From Lysobacterales bacterium (GTDB taxonomy: Bacteria > Pseudomonadota > Gammaproteobacteria > Xanthomonadales > Xanthomonadaceae), in contig JAEKKX010000006.1 of assembly GCA_019510125.1 (NCBI GenBank), positions 248,001 to 312,000 of the forward strand: a DNA stretch of 64,000 bases, given 5' to 3'. How positions within the stretch are numbered: the first letter of the stretch is position 1; the number at the start of each line of letters is the position of its first letter. Below the pieces are notes generated by a model. The model searched no databases, was not told the origin of the DNA, and worked only from the letters and a program-made list of their open reading frames with translations. This document shows, one piece after another, positions 62,279-64,000 of this stretch. Both the position numbers and the translations under genes were made by a program.

Positions 62279-62911
62279 TCAGCGCGACGGGTCGAGAGCG
62301 TTCGTGGTCGCCGCGGGCGGGGCGATCTCGCCCCCCGAAAACAGCCGCGCGAGGCCGCGGGTCACCTTGCGCCACAGCCACCAGACCACCAGCGCGGCGA
62401 TCAGGCCCGTGCCGACGACCAGGATCAGCGCGATCCACGGGTGCGCCCAGGCCAGCGCCAGGCCGCCGACGACCATGCCGTCCTCGACCACCGACGCGGT
62501 CCAGTTGGTGACCGGTTCGGGCGAGGTGTTGAGCAGGGCGCGGGTGCCGGCCTTCAGGACGTGGCTGGTCAGCGCCGCGCCGGCGCCGGCCGCCAGCATG
62601 CCGCCGGCGAGGTCGCCGTCCGGCGACATCGCGGCCGCGGCGAGGAAGGCGCCGGCCGGAATGCGCAGCAGGGTATGCAGCAGGTCCCAGCCGGAATCGA
62701 CGCCGGGGATCTTGTCGGCGAAGAACTCCACCGCCGCCAGCAGTCCCGAGATGCCGAGCACCCAGGGCGAGGTGGTGACTTCCAGCGCGGGCGGCAGGTG
62801 CAGCCAGCCGAAATAGCCGGCGATGCCGACCCCGAACACGGTGAGATAGGCGCGCACGCCGGCGAGCCAGGCCAGCAGGATGCCGATGGCGAACACGTGG
62901 GCTTCGGACAT
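62279..62911 (-). CDS. DUF4126 family membrane protein
   Basis: The 210-residue protein has about five hydrophobic segments, starting AHVFAIGILLAWLAGVRAYLTVFGVGIAGYFGW, and the conserved VEFFADKIPGVDSGWDLLHTLLRIPAG of DUF4126, ending in a basic tail after VVWWLWRKV. Function unknown; likely inner membrane. GGGGAG lies six bases before the ATG. It ends 82 bases upstream of the cyclic-di-GMP-type gene on the same strand. Confidence 0.85.
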   Translation of the reverse strand: MSEAHVFAIGILLAWLAGVRAYLTVFGVGIAGYFGWLHLPPALEVTTSPWVLGISGLLAAVEFFADKIPGVDSGWDLLHTLLRIPAGAFLAAAAMSPDGDLAGGMLAAGAGAALTSHVLKAGTRALLNTSPEPVTNWTASVVEDGMVVGGLALAWAHPWIALILVVGTGLIAALVVWWLWRKVTRGLARLFSGGEIAPPAATTNALDPSR

Positions 62912-63113
62912 GGTGACACTCCCCCAGCGAATCCCGGCAGCGTCGCGGCCGGGCGCGGTGGCGACCGGTCGGGCCGCACGGGCGCAGAGTATCAGCCGCG
63001 CGGCTTGACGCAGGCTTAAGGGCCACCGGTCACGGTTTTGCCCGCTCGCCCCTTCCCGGGGCGTGAACGACGGCAGCGCACGCGCCGGGACGCTGCGGGT
63101 ACGATGGTCGGCG

Positions 63114-64000
63114 ATGAGCGAGTCCTCCGACACCACCGCCCCGCGGCGGCGCAATCGCCGCCGCAAAGTGCCCGCCGCCGCCGCGCCGCCGGCCGAACCG
63201 GCGGTGCGGGCGATCCTGGAGCAGGCGCTGCACCCGGATCAGACGGCGCTCGATGCCGAGGCCGGCGACGGCGCGGACGCGCCGCCGGCGCCTGACGCCA
63301 GGCCCCGCCGCGGCCGCCGCAAGCCCGCCGCAGCGCCTGCGGCCGAGCCTGCGGCGGAAACGTCCCGGAAACCCCAGACGCCGCGCAAACGACGTCGCCG
63401 TGGCGCGTCGTCGCCCGAGGCGGTCGCCGTGGAAGTGGTGGTCGAACGCGCCGCGGAGGACGTGGCGGCCGAAGGCGTCGCAGTGGAAAGCGTCCCGACG
63501 GAAAGCGTCGCGGCCGAGGGCGCCATCGTCGCCGCGGAGCCGGAGACGGCCGCCGCCGACGTTCCGGCGGCGACCGCGGCGTGGCCCGAGGCGACCGAAT
63601 GCTGGTCGCCCGCGCAGGACATCGCGGCGACGGCGGAGCACGCGCCCGCCGAGCTGCCGGCGGACGAGGCGTTCGCCGCTGCGGAGGCGCCGCCGCCGGA
63701 CGAGGCGGGTGGCGAAGCGGACCCCGGCGCGGCCCCCGGCGAGACCGAGGGCGGCGCCGTCGCCGAGGCGCGATCGCATGCGTCGCCGCATGAACTGCCG
63801 GATGCGCCGCCGCCGGAGCCGCCCGGACCTCCCCACGAACCGCCGCCCGGACCGCCGCCCGGACCGCCCCCGGCATCGTCCGCCGCCGCCCCCGGGCATC
63901 CGCCGGTCGCGCACGGCTGGGTCTACCTCGCCGTCGGCCTGTTCCTCGCCGCGCTCGGCTTCGGCGTGTGGGGCGTGTGGAACGTCTTCTTCACCGATGG
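63114..64000 (+). CDS. Low-complexity protein with C-terminal-side transmembrane helix, 3' partial
   Basis: The frame from this ATG is open to the window end (295 residues seen). Residues 10-20 are basic (PRRRNRRRK), with similar basic patches near 65 and 95; the middle is Ala/Glu/Pro-rich and probably disordered, with a proline run near residues 240-255. A hydrophobic segment WVYLAVGLFLAALGFGVWGVW begins near residue 270. The codons have the usual high third-position GC, and the minus-strand frame over the same bases is Arg/Gly-rich and implausible. Not recognised. It is divergent from the DUF4126 gene. Confidence 0.6.
   Translation, partial: MSESSDTTAPRRRNRRRKVPAAAAPPAEPAVRAILEQALHPDQTALDAEAGDGADAPPAPDARPRRGRRKPAAAPAAEPAAETSRKPQTPRKRRRRGASSPEAVAVEVVVERAAEDVAAEGVAVESVPTESVAAEGAIVAAEPETAAADVPAATAAWPEATECWSPAQDIAATAEHAPAELPADEAFAAAEAPPPDEAGGEADPGAAPGETEGGAVAEARSHASPHELPDAPPPEPPGPPHEPPPGPPPGPPPASSAAAPGHPPVAHGWVYLAVGLFLAALGFGVWGVWNVFFTD

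Overview
The window is a GC-rich chromosomal segment of a gammaproteobacterium, most likely of the Lysobacteraceae/Xanthomonadaceae (Lysobacter, Luteimonas or Stenotrophomonas relatives). The evidence is the gene content (YajQ, a lipoyl-domain-fused dihydrolipoyl dehydrogenase, AcnD/PrpF, RppH with a GTG start), strong third-position GC bias, and many palindromic repeats carrying a GTAG tetranucleotide, which resemble the SMAG/REP elements described in Stenotrophomonas. Genus assignment is inference. No phage, insertion sequence, CRISPR array or rRNA was seen; there is one tRNA gene.

Layout. 1-5.9 kb: rRNA modification genes (rsmC, partial; rsuA), a HAD phosphatase, DUF1415, yajQ, an OmpA-like lipoprotein and an EamA permease. 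5.9-7.9 kb: two tandem paralogous secreted proteins of unknown function. 8.1-12.4 kb: pyruvate dehydrogenase E2 (aceF) and E3 (lpd) with an MscS channel gene between them. 12.5-13.2 kb: an Asp/Glu racemase-family gene. 13.5-20.9 kb: a complete atpIBEFHAGDC operon with a palindromic repeat between atpD and atpC. 21.1-23.5 kb: a GtrA/GT-C-like membrane gene pair. 23.6-34.7 kb: glmU and glmS, separated by a seven-gene minus-strand module (adaptor, small ORF, ABC ATPase, two FtsX-type permeases, NtrC-type regulator, NtrY-like kinase). That module is headed by a textbook sigma-54 promoter and three helically phased TGTCCG repeats.

34.8-43.4 kb: a secreted PKD/PPC protein, dinB, a three-copy GTAG-repeat array, a leaderless subtilase with a separate propeptide-like protein, and a btuB-type receptor under a cobalamin riboswitch. 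43.4-50.8 kb: a TfoX C-terminal-domain protein, free-methionine sulfoxide reductase, bioD, an RND efflux pair, a phasin, queD and tRNA-Met. 50.9-55.5 kb: the methylcitrate-cycle pair acnD-prpF with a lower-GC uncharacterised gene wedged between. 55.8-64.0 kb: rppH, a Fur-box-controlled bfd with bfr, a two-gene signalling unit (hybrid histidine kinase plus a REC protein with degenerate GGDEF and EAL domains), DUF4126, and the start of a low-complexity membrane protein cut by the window edge.

Most of the segment is conserved housekeeping sequence. The parts most worth a second look are the sigma-54 exporter/two-component module, the subtilase/propeptide pair, the tandem four-cysteine secreted paralogues, and the concentration of palindromic repeats at convergent gene ends.
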